Shown here: piece after piece, positions 32,318 to 40,774 of the stretch | Layout of the letters: each line of letters opens with the position of its first letter | How positions within the stretch are numbered: the stretch's first letter is position 1 | From: Aminobacter carboxidus | Lineage (GTDB): Bacteria > Pseudomonadota > Alphaproteobacteria > Rhizobiales > Rhizobiaceae | Direction: 5' to 3' | Assembly: GCF_014863355.1 (NCBI RefSeq) | Contig: NZ_JACZEP010000004.1 | Coordinates: 372,001 to 436,000 of the forward strand | Length of the DNA: 64,000 nucleotides | The notes under the pieces: generated by a model | What the model was told of the DNA's origin: nothing | Database searches by the model: none | The model's input: only the letters and a program-made list of their open reading frames with translations | Position numbers and translations under genes: made by a program

Positions 32318-32706
32318 TTCAGGATCTCACCTTCAAAACCATAGGGCAGCATCTGGCCCATGGTCACCGTTTCGACGATGCCGGCATCGTCGCAGAGGTA
32401 CAGCTTGGTATCCGGGCTGGTGAATTCGGCAAGGCGCTGGCGGCAGCCGCCGCAGGGGGTGATGCGGGCCATGCGCTCGGCGACGACGGCGATCTCGGTG
32501 ATCTTGCCGCCGCCAGCCATGATGTAGTGGCCAAGGGCCGTGGTCTCGGCGCACCAGCCCTCGGGATAGGACGCGACCTCGATGTTGGCGCCGGCAAAGA
32601 CCCGGCCGTCCTCGGTGCGCAGCGCCGCGCCAACCGGGAATTTTGAGTAGGGTGCGTAGGCCTTGGCCATAGCAGCCGTCGCCGCCTGGAAGAGATCATG
32701 GGACAA
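32314..32706 (-). CDS. cdd: Cytidine deaminase
   Basis: Product of 130 residues, the short homotetrameric class. It has the substrate-binding FPVGAALRTEDGRVFAGANIE, the zinc site CAETTAL (Cys ligand plus catalytic Glu) and PCGGCRQRLAEF (two Cys ligands). It deaminates cytidine/deoxycytidine to uridine/deoxyuridine. It sits between the nucleoside ABC permease and the purine phosphorylase, and the 59-base gap before it contains a palindromic element (32723-32765). Confidence 0.96.
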   Translation of the reverse strand: MSHDLFQAATAAMAKAYAPYSKFPVGAALRTEDGRVFAGANIEVASYPEGWCAETTALGHYIMAGGGKITEIAVVAERMARITPCGGCRQRLAEFTSPDTKLYLCDDAGIVETVTMGQMLPYGFEGEILK

Positions 32707-32722
32707 GACTTACTCCTTTCGC

Positions 32723-32765
32723 GTGGCCCGGTCCGAAAACCGGCTTCCGCTTTTCCGGGCCATGC
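32723..32765. repeat. RIME-like palindromic element inside the nucleoside operon
   Basis: The spacer between the second permease and cdd is almost entirely a hairpin: GTGGCCCGG...CCGAAAACCGG, then CTTCCG, then CTTTTCCGGGCCATGC. It shares its CCGAAAA-CCG-TTTTCCGG core with the element at 4761-4807. It may form a stable mRNA structure that sets different levels for transporter and enzymes; that is inference. Confidence 0.55.
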
Positions 32766-33746
32766 TCAGCGCTCCTTCACATAAGGCACGCCGCCGGCGC
32801 GTGGCGGGATCGCCTTGCCGATAAAGCCGGCGAGCAGGATGACGGTCAGCACATAGGGCAGCGCCTGCATCAGCTGCACCGGCACCTTGCCGATGATCGG
32901 CAGCGGCGTGCCCTGAAGTCGGATCGACAGCGCGTCGAGGAAGCCGAACAGCAGGCAGGCGAACATCGCCGGCACCGGCTTCCACTTGGCGAAGATCAGG
33001 GCGGCGAGCGCGATGTAGCCACGGCCGGCGGTCATGTCCTTGACGAAGCCGGCGTTCTGGGCGAGCGCCATGTAGGAGCCGGCGAGGCCAGTGAGGATGC
33101 CGGTGCAGATGACGGCGCGATAGCGCAGCCAGGCGACCGAGATGCCGGCGGTGTCGACCGCGGCCGGGTTTTCGCCGACGGCGCGCAGGCGCAGGCCAAA
33201 GCGCGTGCGGAACAGCACCCACCAGGTGAAAGGCACGGCGAGGAAAGCGACATAGGTCAGCAGCGAATGGCCCGACAGCAGGCCGGAATAGAGCTGGCCG
33301 ATGACGGGCACGTCGCGCAGCGCGTCGGCGCCGGGCAGCTTGATCTCGCCGAAGCGGCCTTCCGGCGGCAGCGAGGGCGTGCGCCCGCCCTGCTGGAACC
33401 AGGCCTGGCCGAGGATGATGGTCGAACCGGCAGCAATGAAGTTGATCGCCACGCCCGACACGATCTGGTTGCCGCGATGGGTGATCGAGGCAAAGCCGTG
33501 GACCAGCGCCATGCCGACCGAAACAAGGATGGCGAAGAGCAGGCCGATCCAGGCCGAGGCGAAGACGGCAGCGGCGGCGGCACCGGCGAAGGCGCCGGCC
33601 AGCATCTTGCCTTCAAGCCCGATGTCGAAGACGCCGGCGCGTTCCGAATAGAGCCCAGCCAGGCAGGCGAGCAGCAGCGGCACCGAAACGCGGATGGTCG
33701 AGTTCAGGATGTTGATGAGCGCGTCGACGAATTCCATTTCAGGCAC
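32766..33746 (-). CDS. Nucleoside/simple-sugar ABC transporter permease (second)
   Basis: Product of 326 residues with about eight hydrophobic helices. It belongs to the BPD_transp_2 branch of permeases (YufQ/NupQ-like): LPLLLACLAGLYSERAGVFDIGLEGKMLAGAF near the N-terminus and GENPAAVDTAGISVAWLRYRAV as the cytoplasmic coupling region. With the permease at 33739 and the ATPase at 34878 it forms an importer for nucleosides. The start overlaps the preceding permease gene by 8 bases. Confidence 0.93.
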   Translation of the reverse strand: MPEMEFVDALINILNSTIRVSVPLLLACLAGLYSERAGVFDIGLEGKMLAGAFAGAAAAAVFASAWIGLLFAILVSVGMALVHGFASITHRGNQIVSGVAINFIAAGSTIILGQAWFQQGGRTPSLPPEGRFGEIKLPGADALRDVPVIGQLYSGLLSGHSLLTYVAFLAVPFTWWVLFRTRFGLRLRAVGENPAAVDTAGISVAWLRYRAVICTGILTGLAGSYMALAQNAGFVKDMTAGRGYIALAALIFAKWKPVPAMFACLLFGFLDALSIRLQGTPLPIIGKVPVQLMQALPYVLTVILLAGFIGKAIPPRAGGVPYVKER

Positions 33747-34881
33747 GCTCCCCTTTGGTCGCCGATATGCCGACCGATCGCGGGCTGAAGCTCGCGAAAA
33801 TGCCCTGGATCGTCGGCCGGAACATGTTTTCCAACGCGCCGGCGAACAGGATCACCAGGCCCTGGATGATGACGATCATGTCGCGGGAAATGTTTGGCAT
33901 CTCGAAGGCGAGCTCGGCGCCGCCCTGGTAGAGCATGCCGAACAGGATTGCCGCCGGCACGATGCCGGCCGGATGCGAGCGGCCCATCAGCGCAACCGCG
34001 ATGCCGACGAAACCGGCGCCGGAAACAAAATCGAGCGGCACGTTGTGTTGGTCGCCCATGATCGGGTTGAGCGCCATCATGCCGGCGAGCGCACCCGAAA
34101 TCAGCATGGTGACGATAATGATGCGGGTCTCGGAAATGCCGGCGTAACGCGCGGCCTTCGAGCTGAAGCCATAGGTGCGGATCTCGTAGCCGAGCCTGGT
34201 GCGCCAGATCAGCACCCAGACCAGGAAAGCCATGACCAGCGCCAGCAGGAACGAGATGTTGAGCGGTGCGGACGGCCTGACCTTGAGGCCGAATTCGGCG
34301 AGCAGCCAGCCGAGCTTGGGCAGTTGCCCGCCCTCGAGGAACTGGCGCGTCTGCGGTGCCATCGAGCCGGCCGGCTTCAAGACGTTGACCAGCATGTAGA
34401 CCATCACCGAGGCGGCGATGAAGTTGAACATGATGGTGGTGATGACGATGTGCGAGCCGCGCTTGGCCTGGAGATAGGCCGGGATCAGCGCCCACAGCGC
34501 GCCAAACAGCGCCGAGGCGATGATCGCCATCGGAAACACGACCCACCATGGCAGGGTGCTGTCGAAGGCCAGGACAATGATGGCGATGCCGAGGCCGGCG
34601 ATATAGGCTTGGCCCTCGCCGCCGATGTTGAACAGGCCGCAGTGGAAGGCGACCGCGACCGCAAGGCCGGTGAAGATGAAGTTGGTGGCGTAGAACAGCG
34701 TGTAGGCGAGGCCCTGGCCGCTGCCGAAGGCGCCCTCGACGAGGATGACGGCGGCGCGCAGCGGGTTTTCGCCGACAAGCAGCACGACGAGGCCGGCGAC
34801 CACGAAGGCGACGAGCAGGTTGATGAGGGGAATGAGCCCGTAATCGGCCCAGGCCGGGAGTTTTGCGTAAGGCGTGCTCAT
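33739..34881 (-). CDS. Nucleoside/simple-sugar ABC transporter permease (first)
   Basis: Product of 380 residues, NupP/YufP-like permease. Hydrophobic helices alternate with loops; FHCGLFNIGGEGQAYIAGL is the family motif and YGFSSKAARYAGISETRII the coupling helix. The length is normal. It overlaps the ATPase gene by 4 bases and the second permease by 8, so the importer is one tightly coupled operon. Confidence 0.93.
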   Translation of the reverse strand: MSTPYAKLPAWADYGLIPLINLLVAFVVAGLVVLLVGENPLRAAVILVEGAFGSGQGLAYTLFYATNFIFTGLAVAVAFHCGLFNIGGEGQAYIAGLGIAIIVLAFDSTLPWWVVFPMAIIASALFGALWALIPAYLQAKRGSHIVITTIMFNFIAASVMVYMLVNVLKPAGSMAPQTRQFLEGGQLPKLGWLLAEFGLKVRPSAPLNISFLLALVMAFLVWVLIWRTRLGYEIRTYGFSSKAARYAGISETRIIIVTMLISGALAGMMALNPIMGDQHNVPLDFVSGAGFVGIAVALMGRSHPAGIVPAAILFGMLYQGGAELAFEMPNISRDMIVIIQGLVILFAGALENMFRPTIQGIFASFSPRSVGISATKGERA

Positions 34882-36410
34882 TCGGCGGCCTCCTTGTGTT
34901 CGACGCCTGCCATCAGAAGCCCAAGCTCGCCTTCGCTCGTTTCGGGTCCGCGCTCGCCAACGACGCGGCCGGCGAACATCACAAGGATACGGTCAGACAG
35001 CGAGCGAATCTCGTCGAGTTCGACCGAGACCAGCAGCACCGCCTTGCCCTGGTCGCGCATGGCGATCAGGCGCTTGTGGATGAATTCGATGGCGCCAACG
35101 TCGACGCCGCGGGTCGGCTGGCCGACGATCAGCACGCCGGGATCCTGTTCGATTTCCCGCGCCAGCACGATCTTCTGCTGGTTGCCGCCGGAGAAATTGG
35201 CTGTTTTGAGCCGGGGATTGGCCGGACGGATGTCGTATTTCTCGATCTTTTCCTGTGCGTCCTTCTGGATTGCATCGAGATTGAGGAACGGACCTTTGAG
35301 GTATTGCGGCTTGTCGTGATAGCCGAGGATGGAGTTCTCGCTTTCGTCGAAGGCGAGCACGAGACCGACATGGTGCCGGTCCTCAGGCACATGGGCTAGG
35401 CCGCGGTCGCGCAACTCGCCGGGGTCTGCCTGGCCGGTCAGGTCGATCGGCGTGCCGTCGAGCATGACGGTGCCGGAGACCGCCTTGCGGATGCCCGAGA
35501 CGGCTTCCATCAGTTCCGACTGGCCGTTGCCGGCGACACCAGCGATGCCGACGATCTCACCGGCGCGGATGTCGAAGGAGACGTCGTCGACCATGGTGAC
35601 GCCGCGCGAATCCTTGACGGTCAGGTTCTTGATCGCAAGCTTGACCGCACCCGGCTTTGCCTCGTCCTTTTCGACGCGCAACAACACGCGGCGGCCGACC
35701 ATCAGCTCAGCCAGTTCCTCGACGGTGGTTTCGCTGGTCTTGCGCGTCGCCACCATGGTGCCCTGGCGCATGACCGAGACGTTGTCGGTGATCGCCATGA
35801 TCTCGCGCAGCTTGTGGGTGATCAGCACCACCGTCTTGCCCTGTTCCTTCAGCTGCTGAAGGATGCGGAACAGGTGATCGGCTTCGGCGGGCGTCAAGAC
35901 GCCAGTGGGCTCGTCGAGGATGAGGATTTCGGCGCCGCGATAAAGCGCCTTGAGGATTTCGACACGCTGCTGCAGGCCGACCGGCAGCTCTTCGATGAGC
36001 GCGTCGGGATCGACCTCGAGTCCGTATTCCTGCTCCAGGCGGCGTAGTTCCGAGCGCGCCTTGGAGATCGAATTCTTGAGCAGGGCCTCGCCTTCGGCGC
36101 CGAGGATGATGTTTTCCAGCACCGAGAAATTCTCCACCAGCATGAAGTGCTGGTGGACCATGCCAATGCCCGCGGCGATGGCGTCGTTGGGCGTCTTGAT
36201 GTGTGTCGGCTTGCCGTTGACGCGGATTTCGCCGCTGTCGGCCTGATAGAAACCGTAGAGGATCGACATCAGCGTCGACTTGCCGGCGCCGTTTTCACCG
36301 ATGATGCCGTGGATGGTGCCGCGCGGTATTTCGAGCGCGATATCGCGGTTGGCGCGGACAGCACCAAAACTCTTGTTGATGCCGATCAGTTCGATAGCTG
36401 CTTGCGCCAT
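34878..36410 (-). CDS. Nucleoside/simple-sugar ABC transporter ATP-binding protein (two cassettes)
   Basis: Product of 510 residues from ATG 36410 (MAQAAIEL); a longer open frame to 36836 is unsupported. Cassette 1 has a full Walker A (GENGAGKST), Q-loop, PVGLQQRVEILKAL signature and ILDEPT Walker B. Cassette 2 has a degenerate P-loop (GVAGNGQSEL) but an intact FSGGNQQKIVLARE signature, the usual asymmetric pattern in NupO/RbsA-type proteins. It powers nucleoside import together with the two downstream permeases and the BMP binding protein at 37294-38283. Confidence 0.95.
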   Translation of the reverse strand: MAQAAIELIGINKSFGAVRANRDIALEIPRGTIHGIIGENGAGKSTLMSILYGFYQADSGEIRVNGKPTHIKTPNDAIAAGIGMVHQHFMLVENFSVLENIILGAEGEALLKNSISKARSELRRLEQEYGLEVDPDALIEELPVGLQQRVEILKALYRGAEILILDEPTGVLTPAEADHLFRILQQLKEQGKTVVLITHKLREIMAITDNVSVMRQGTMVATRKTSETTVEELAELMVGRRVLLRVEKDEAKPGAVKLAIKNLTVKDSRGVTMVDDVSFDIRAGEIVGIAGVAGNGQSELMEAVSGIRKAVSGTVMLDGTPIDLTGQADPGELRDRGLAHVPEDRHHVGLVLAFDESENSILGYHDKPQYLKGPFLNLDAIQKDAQEKIEKYDIRPANPRLKTANFSGGNQQKIVLAREIEQDPGVLIVGQPTRGVDVGAIEFIHKRLIAMRDQGKAVLLVSVELDEIRSLSDRILVMFAGRVVGERGPETSEGELGLLMAGVEHKEAAE

Positions 36411-36577
36411 ACGACCGTCCCACCTCAGGTTTCTTATGTTCTTGTTATGGCTTGCCGAAAGAGCTAGCACGCCGATACTGCCCTGCCAATCGGCTCGCCC
36501 CGTGACCCCGTGGAATTGGCCGACCCATGGCCAATTTCGACGCGACGACCGATGTGAAGGCCCAATGAGGATCGCCC

Positions 36578-36787
36578 ATGACCACGCCCGATGACCGGCT
36601 GACGACGCTGGAAATACGCGCCGCCGAACAGGAGCATACGATCGAGGAGCTTTCCGGCCAGATCGCCGAACAGTGGAAGACCATCGAGCGCATGCAAAAG
36701 AAGCTCGACGCCCTTGCCGAGCGCTTCCTAGTGCTCGAGGAACAGACCGCGCCCGACACGCCGGTGACCAAGCCGCCGCACTGGTAG
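36578..36787 (+). CDS. slyX: SlyX family protein
   Basis: Product of 69 residues from ATG 36578, with GAGGA eight bases upstream. It is nearly all coiled coil: DDRLTTLEIRAAEQEHTIEELSGQI, then a helix ending in LDALAERFLVLEEQ, and a C-terminal PPHW motif that is the hallmark of SlyX. The function of the family is unknown. It sits alone on the plus strand between the nucleoside ATPase gene and the VOC gene. Confidence 0.9.
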   Translation: MTTPDDRLTTLEIRAAEQEHTIEELSGQIAEQWKTIERMQKKLDALAERFLVLEEQTAPDTPVTKPPHW

Positions 36788-36800
36788 ATTCAGCCTTCCG

Positions 36801-36846
36801 ATCAAGATTCGGCCGACCAAGATTCGAGCTGACCAAGATTCAGGCC
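36801..36846. repeat. Short degenerate tandem repeat with CCAAGATTC core
   Basis: Three units of 15-16 bases (ATCAAGATTCGGCCG, ACCAAGATTCGAGCTG, ACCAAGATTCAGGCC) lie between slyX and the VOC gene and cover the VOC stop codon. The unit shares the CCAAGATT core and the 15-base period with the kdpD array at 12575-12664. Confidence 0.65.
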
Positions 36847-37211
36847 AGACCGGCGGCGTCGGATGGCTGCCACAGTTCGATCGGATTGCCCTCGGGGTCG
36901 TGGATCCGACAAAACCGGCCGACCTCCGAGTCCCATTCCTCTCGCGTTTCCACCGCGATACCAGCTGCCTTCAGGTCGGACATCGCAGCGTCGAGATCAT
37001 CGACGCGCAGATTGATCAACCATTGCTGCTCCGGGCGGCCAAAATATTCGGTGTCCTGGCTAAAGGGCGCAAGGATTGTCGGCCCTGCCTGCTGTTTCCA
37101 GACCGTGCGCGAAATATCCGAGATGCCGAGGTGCTTTTCGTACCAGGCAGCGAGCGCTTGGGGGTCCTTGGCGCGAAAAAAGAAGCCGCCAATTCCGGTC
37201 ACGGTGAACAT
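36840..37211 (-). CDS. VOC family (glyoxalase/bleomycin-resistance-like) protein
   Basis: Product of 123 residues from ATG 37211; GTG 37238 would add nine. It has two beta-alpha-beta-beta-beta halves: FFFRAKDPQALAAWYEKHLGI at the N-terminus, INLRVDDLDAAMSDLKAAGI in the middle and CRIHDPEGNPIELWQP at the end, where Glu is a likely metal ligand. VOC proteins include glyoxalases, dioxygenases and antibiotic-binding proteins; the specific role is unknown. Downstream of the BMP binding-protein gene on the same strand. Confidence 0.88.
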   Translation of the reverse strand: MFTVTGIGGFFFRAKDPQALAAWYEKHLGISDISRTVWKQQAGPTILAPFSQDTEYFGRPEQQWLINLRVDDLDAAMSDLKAAGIAVETREEWDSEVGRFCRIHDPEGNPIELWQPSDAAGLA

Positions 37212-37293
37212 AGACTGCCATCCCAAAGACTGGGCCACAATGACCCACGCCGCCGAACGATGCCCGGCGGCGTGGATTTCGATCAGCTACCGA

Positions 37294-38283
37294 TCAATAG
37301 GGGCACTTGTCGTCCGAAGTGTAGTCATGCACCTGGATGGTGCCGGCGATGATGTCGGCCTTGGCCTTTTCGACGGCAGCCTTCATCTCGTCGGTGACGA
37401 GCGCCTTGTTGTTGTCGTCCATGGCGTAGTCGACGCCACCTTCCTTGAGGCCGAGATTGTTGATGCCGCCTTCGAACTTGTCGTTCTTGGCATCCATGAA
37501 GGCATTGTAGACGGCGACGTCGACGCGCTTGAGCATCGAGGTCAGCACCTTGCCCGGCTGCAGGCCGTTCTGGTTGGAATCGACGCCGATGCCGAGCTTG
37601 CCGCCGTCGGCAGCAGCCTGGAGCACGCCGACGCCGGTGCCGCCGGCCGCTGCGTAGATGACGTCAGCGCCCTGCGAGATCTGGGTCTTGGTGATTTCAC
37701 CGCCCTTGGTCGGGTCGTTCCAGGCAGCAGGCGTGTCGCCCGTCATGTTCTGGATGACTTCGGTCGCACCGGCAGCCTTGGCGCCGCCAACGTAGCCGCA
37801 GCCGAACTTGCGGATCAGCGGAACGTCCATGCCGCCGACGAAGCCGACCTTCTTGGACTGCGAGGCAAGGGCTGCCATGACGCCGACGAGATAAGAACCT
37901 TCATGCTCCTTGAACACGATCGACTTCACATTGGGCTTTTCGACGACCATGTCGATGATGGCGAACTTCAGATCCGGATAGTCGGCGGCGACCTTGGCGA
38001 GCGCCTCGGACCAGGCAAAGCCGGCCATGACGATCGGATTGCGGCCATCCTCGGCGAAGCGGCGTAGGGCCTGGTCGCGCTGCGAGGCGTTGGAGACTTC
38101 GAACTCGACATAAGCGATGCCGGTCTCGGCCTTGAACTTCTCGGCGCCGTTGAAGGACGCTTCGTTGAACGACTTGTCGAACTTGCCACCGAGATCGTAG
38201 AGCAGCGCCGGCTGAACATCAGCTGCGAGCGCCGGAAGGCACATGGCGGTGGCCGCCAGAAGGCCGAGGACGATACGTTTCAT
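37294..38283 (-). CDS. BMP family ABC transporter substrate-binding protein
   Basis: Product of 329 residues from ATG 38283. The signal peptide is MKRIVLGLLAATAMCLPALA; the mature part has LYDLGGKFDKSFNEASFNGAEKF, FAWSEALAKVAADYP, KEHEGSYLVGVMAAL and VGFVGGMDVPLIRKF, all characteristic of the BmpA/PnrA (Med) family that binds purine nucleosides. It would deliver nucleosides to the importer at 32766-36410, from which it is separated by slyX and the VOC gene. A long C-terminal helix ends in DDKCPY. Confidence 0.94.
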   Translation of the reverse strand: MKRIVLGLLAATAMCLPALAADVQPALLYDLGGKFDKSFNEASFNGAEKFKAETGIAYVEFEVSNASQRDQALRRFAEDGRNPIVMAGFAWSEALAKVAADYPDLKFAIIDMVVEKPNVKSIVFKEHEGSYLVGVMAALASQSKKVGFVGGMDVPLIRKFGCGYVGGAKAAGATEVIQNMTGDTPAAWNDPTKGGEITKTQISQGADVIYAAAGGTGVGVLQAAADGGKLGIGVDSNQNGLQPGKVLTSMLKRVDVAVYNAFMDAKNDKFEGGINNLGLKEGGVDYAMDDNNKALVTDEMKAAVEKAKADIIAGTIQVHDYTSDDKCPY

Positions 38284-38477
38284 GTGATCCACACCCTGTC
38301 GGTTGTCTTTTTTGCAATCGCCGCGCGAGCCGTTCCTCCGGCTGCCGCACAGCGTATGGCGAGGATCTCTCCCCCCGCGCATAGCCATATCTTGCACGGG
38401 CCAAGACAAAATTCACGCGGAATCTTGACCTTTTGGAAAAATGCACAGGCGTCGCAAATGGCGTGTGAAACGAATGC

Positions 38478-39143
38478 CTAAACAGCGGCCTTGTCAGGGA
38501 TTGTACAAGCAACGCCGGTGCCCTTCAGGCCACAATAGCCATGGGGATTCTTGGCAAGGTATTGCTGGTGATCGTCTTCGGCGAAGTAGAACTGGGGTGC
38601 GATGCCGATCTCGGTGGTGATCTTTTCGCGGCCGGCAGCCTTGAGCGCGATTTGATAGGCATCGCGCGAAGCGATCGCCTCGGCCTGCTGGGCATCGGAG
38701 AAGGTGTAGATCGCCGAGCGGTAAGTGGTGCCGACGTCGTTGCCCTGGCGCATGCCCTGTGTCGGATCATGGCTCTCCCAGAAGATCTTCAGCAGGTCGG
38801 CATAAGAGACTTGCGTCGGATCGAAAACCACCAGCACGACTTCGGCATGGCCGGTCAGGCCGGTGCAGGTCTCCTGGTAGGTCGGATTGGGCGTCAGCCC
38901 ACCGGCATAGCCGACAGCCGTCACCCAGACTCCCGGCGTCTGCCAGAACAGCCGCTCAGCACCCCAGAAGCAGCCGAGGCCGAGCATCGCCGTCTCGAAG
39001 CCTTCTAGAAATGGCCCCTTGAGCGGACGCTTGGAGACGTAATGCTTCGATGCGGTCGGAATGGCCCGCGCACGGCCGGGCAGCGCTTCACCAGGGGTCG
39101 GCAGCTTGAGCTTCTTGTTCAGCATGTCGCTCAGGAAAAACAT
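38478..39143 (-). CDS. msrA: Peptide-methionine (S)-S-oxide reductase MsrA
   Basis: Product of 221 residues from ATG 39143; the longer frame to 39308 is not supported. The catalytic motif is [14 protein letters not shown] with the nucleophilic Cys, followed by [26 protein letters not shown] and [21 protein letters not shown]. The resolving Cys is in [11 protein letters not shown]. It repairs oxidised methionine using thioredoxin. The N-terminal 45 residues are a family-typical extension without a clear signal peptide. Confidence 0.95.
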   Translation of the reverse strand: MFFLSDMLNKKLKLPTPGEALPGRARAIPTASKHYVSKRPLKGPFLEGFETAMLGLGCFWGAERLFWQTPGVWVTAVGYAGGLTPNPTYQETCTGLTGHAEVVLVVFDPTQVSYADLLKIFWESHDPTQGMRQGNDVGTTYRSAIYTFSDAQQAEAIASRDAYQIALKAAGREKITTEIGIAPQFYFAEDDHQQYLAKNPHGYCGLKGTGVACTIPDKAAV

Positions 39144-39195
39144 CGGCCTTCTTTCCTCGTCGTTGCGCCGAACCCTGTCGCGCCTGGCTGTGGCC

Positions 39196-39516
39196 TCAGA
39201 CCTCGCCGGTAAAGCGGCCCGCGCGCCGCCTGTAGCCAATCGCATAGAGCAAGAAGGCAAGGACGGCGAAGATCGCGAAGCCGGGCTGGTTAAGCACCGG
39301 AACGACAAAGCTGTCCCAGAAAGCCGGGCTGGTCTTTTCGCGGACGAATGTCTCGGTCGCAGCCAGCGTGGTCGGCGAGGCCGTCGACCAGCTGGTGTCG
39401 AGCGGGGTCATCACCAGCCGCGACACGGCGACGGTACGCGTGGCGTCGAGCACCGCCATGATGACGGCGACCGAGAGCGCGATTGCGGCAGCGAGGCGGA
39501 ACACGAAGCGGATCAT
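39196..39516 (-). CDS. Small hypothetical membrane protein
   Basis: Product of 106 residues from ATG 39516 with AGGA eight bases upstream. It has an N-terminal hydrophobic helix ([18 protein letters not shown]), a soluble central part beginning [18 protein letters not shown], and a second helix near the end ([17 protein letters not shown]) followed by a basic tail. The conserved-looking TPLDTSW segment faces the periplasm. I do not recognise a named family; proteins of this shape are common in rhizobia. Confidence 0.75.
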   Translation of the reverse strand: MIRFVFRLAAAIALSVAVIMAVLDATRTVAVSRLVMTPLDTSWSTASPTTLAATETFVREKTSPAFWDSFVVPVLNQPGFAIFAVLAFLLYAIGYRRRAGRFTGEV

Positions 39517-39586
39517 CGGCGGTCCTGGAAATCGGTTTCGAACGAGAAATAGGCCGCGTGAGGGGCGGGCGCAATCGTCGACAGGG

Positions 39587-40300
39587 CTAATTGACAGGCG
39601 TTTGCGGGGGGACTGCTGGCTCGGACTTGCGGCGATTGACCCGCCAGACGGCGAAGATGCCGCCGGCAACGGCACCGACCAGAAGGCCGCCGAGGCCGAT
39701 CAGCACAACGAAATAGCCGCAGGCGCCTTCGAAGCAACTCATGTCGGTGGCCTCGGAAATCCCCGTGCCCAGTGCGAGCCCGAGACCCGCGCCAAGTGCT
39801 GCACCAACGATGATGCCGACGATCGCGGCCACGACCGAGACCACAAGGCGCGGCCGCTCATGCGAGCCGCTGCTCAACGAGGCCGGTGGTTGATCCTGCC
39901 GGCGGACCAGCCAGATCATGGCAAGACCGATGGCCATCTCGCCGAAATCCCAGGCGAGGCCTTCAATGCCGAAGGCAAAGTCGGGCATGACGAAGATGTA
40001 GACCTGCTTGGCCAACAGGAAGGCAACGATCGCCCATTGCCAGATGGTGAAGTTACGCGGGAAGCGTGGGGAACGATTGTAGGCCAGCACAAGCAGATAG
40101 ATGCCCCAGGCAATCGTCACCGCGCTGAAGCCGACCGAGGCGTAGATCAGCCACAACACCGCCGTCGGCATCGAGAAATCTAGCATGATGGCGATGCTGG
40201 CGTCGATGCCGCGCGCGCTGAGCGCCACAACCAGGCAAAGCCAGGCTACCGGCAGCCAACGCCAGATGTCCCAGCCGGACGGTTCGCTCTCGGACGACAT
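39587..40300 (-). CDS. Hypothetical membrane protein (possibly DUF2569-like)
   Basis: Product of 237 residues from ATG 40300, with GGGGAG in front. The N-terminal half has four hydrophobic helices, including WRWLPVAWLCLVVAL and WAIVAFLLAKQVYIFVM with the RSPRFPRNFTIW loop, which loosely recalls DUF2569 proteins. After a hydrophilic linker, two Gly/Ala-rich helices follow (VVAAIVGIIVGAALGAGLG; GLGGLLVGAVAGGIFAVW) flanking a small loop with two cysteines (SCFEGACG). The function is unknown. Confidence 0.75.
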   Translation of the reverse strand: MSSESEPSGWDIWRWLPVAWLCLVVALSARGIDASIAIMLDFSMPTAVLWLIYASVGFSAVTIAWGIYLLVLAYNRSPRFPRNFTIWQWAIVAFLLAKQVYIFVMPDFAFGIEGLAWDFGEMAIGLAMIWLVRRQDQPPASLSSGSHERPRLVVSVVAAIVGIIVGAALGAGLGLALGTGISEATDMSCFEGACGYFVVLIGLGGLLVGAVAGGIFAVWRVNRRKSEPAVPPQTPVN

Positions 40301-40644
40301 CGAATCTCCCCTGCCCCAGACCGCACTTTGCGGCAGAGCGCCACGCAGTTGCAAGACAGGCGACCACAGCTCGCGACTACCGTCCCGCCGGTGCGGCTCG
40401 CCCCATTCATGGCGCTGGGCGTTGCCGCGATCATTTGCCTGATAACATTTGCCATGTAGCGCTTGGCAAGCGGCGCAGGATCGACTAGATGAGCCCCGCA
40501 GCCGGACGCTCAACGTGTTCGGCGGCAGGCGATGGGTGCCCGGCTGGTTGGCCGCATCCGATGACGGCTCGACGAGCCGACGCCAAGGAGATGCGTGCAC
40601 TCCCAACCGGCCCGGCATAACCAGCCGGCGCATGGCGCGTATGC
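40301..40644. other. Gene-free spacer upstream of tRNA-Ser
   Basis: This 344-base stretch shows no frame with convincing coding character, no strong repeat and no attachment-site duplication. It presumably carries the divergent promoters of the membrane protein at 39587-40300 and of the tRNA gene. Confidence 0.5.
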
Positions 40645-40734
40645 GGAGAGGTGGCCGAGTGGTTGAAGGCGCACGCCTGGAAAGTGTGTTTACGGGAGAC
40701 CGTAACGCGGGTTCGAATCCCGCTCTCTCCGCCA
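40645..40734 (+). tRNA. tRNA-Ser (GGA anticodon)
   Basis: A 90-base class II tRNA. The acceptor stem is GGAGAGG paired with TCTCTCC (last pair G-U), followed by discriminator G and an encoded CCA. The D-arm is GGCCGAGTGG...; the anticodon stem CACGC/GTGTG encloses the loop CTGGAAA with anticodon GGA; a long variable arm (ACGGGAGACCGT) follows; the T-arm is GCGGG-TTCGAAT-CCCGC. It reads UCC/UCU serine codons. No integrase or direct repeat suggests use as an attachment site. Confidence 0.95.
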
Positions 40735-40774
40735 GCTATCAAATTGCGCCCCCTACATCCCGATTTAGACGGCG

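Noticed and set aside
36411-36836. 142-codon upstream extension of the nucleoside ATPase
   Set aside because: It overlaps slyX on the opposite strand and lacks similarity to ABC ATPases; ATG 36410 gives the usual N-terminus.
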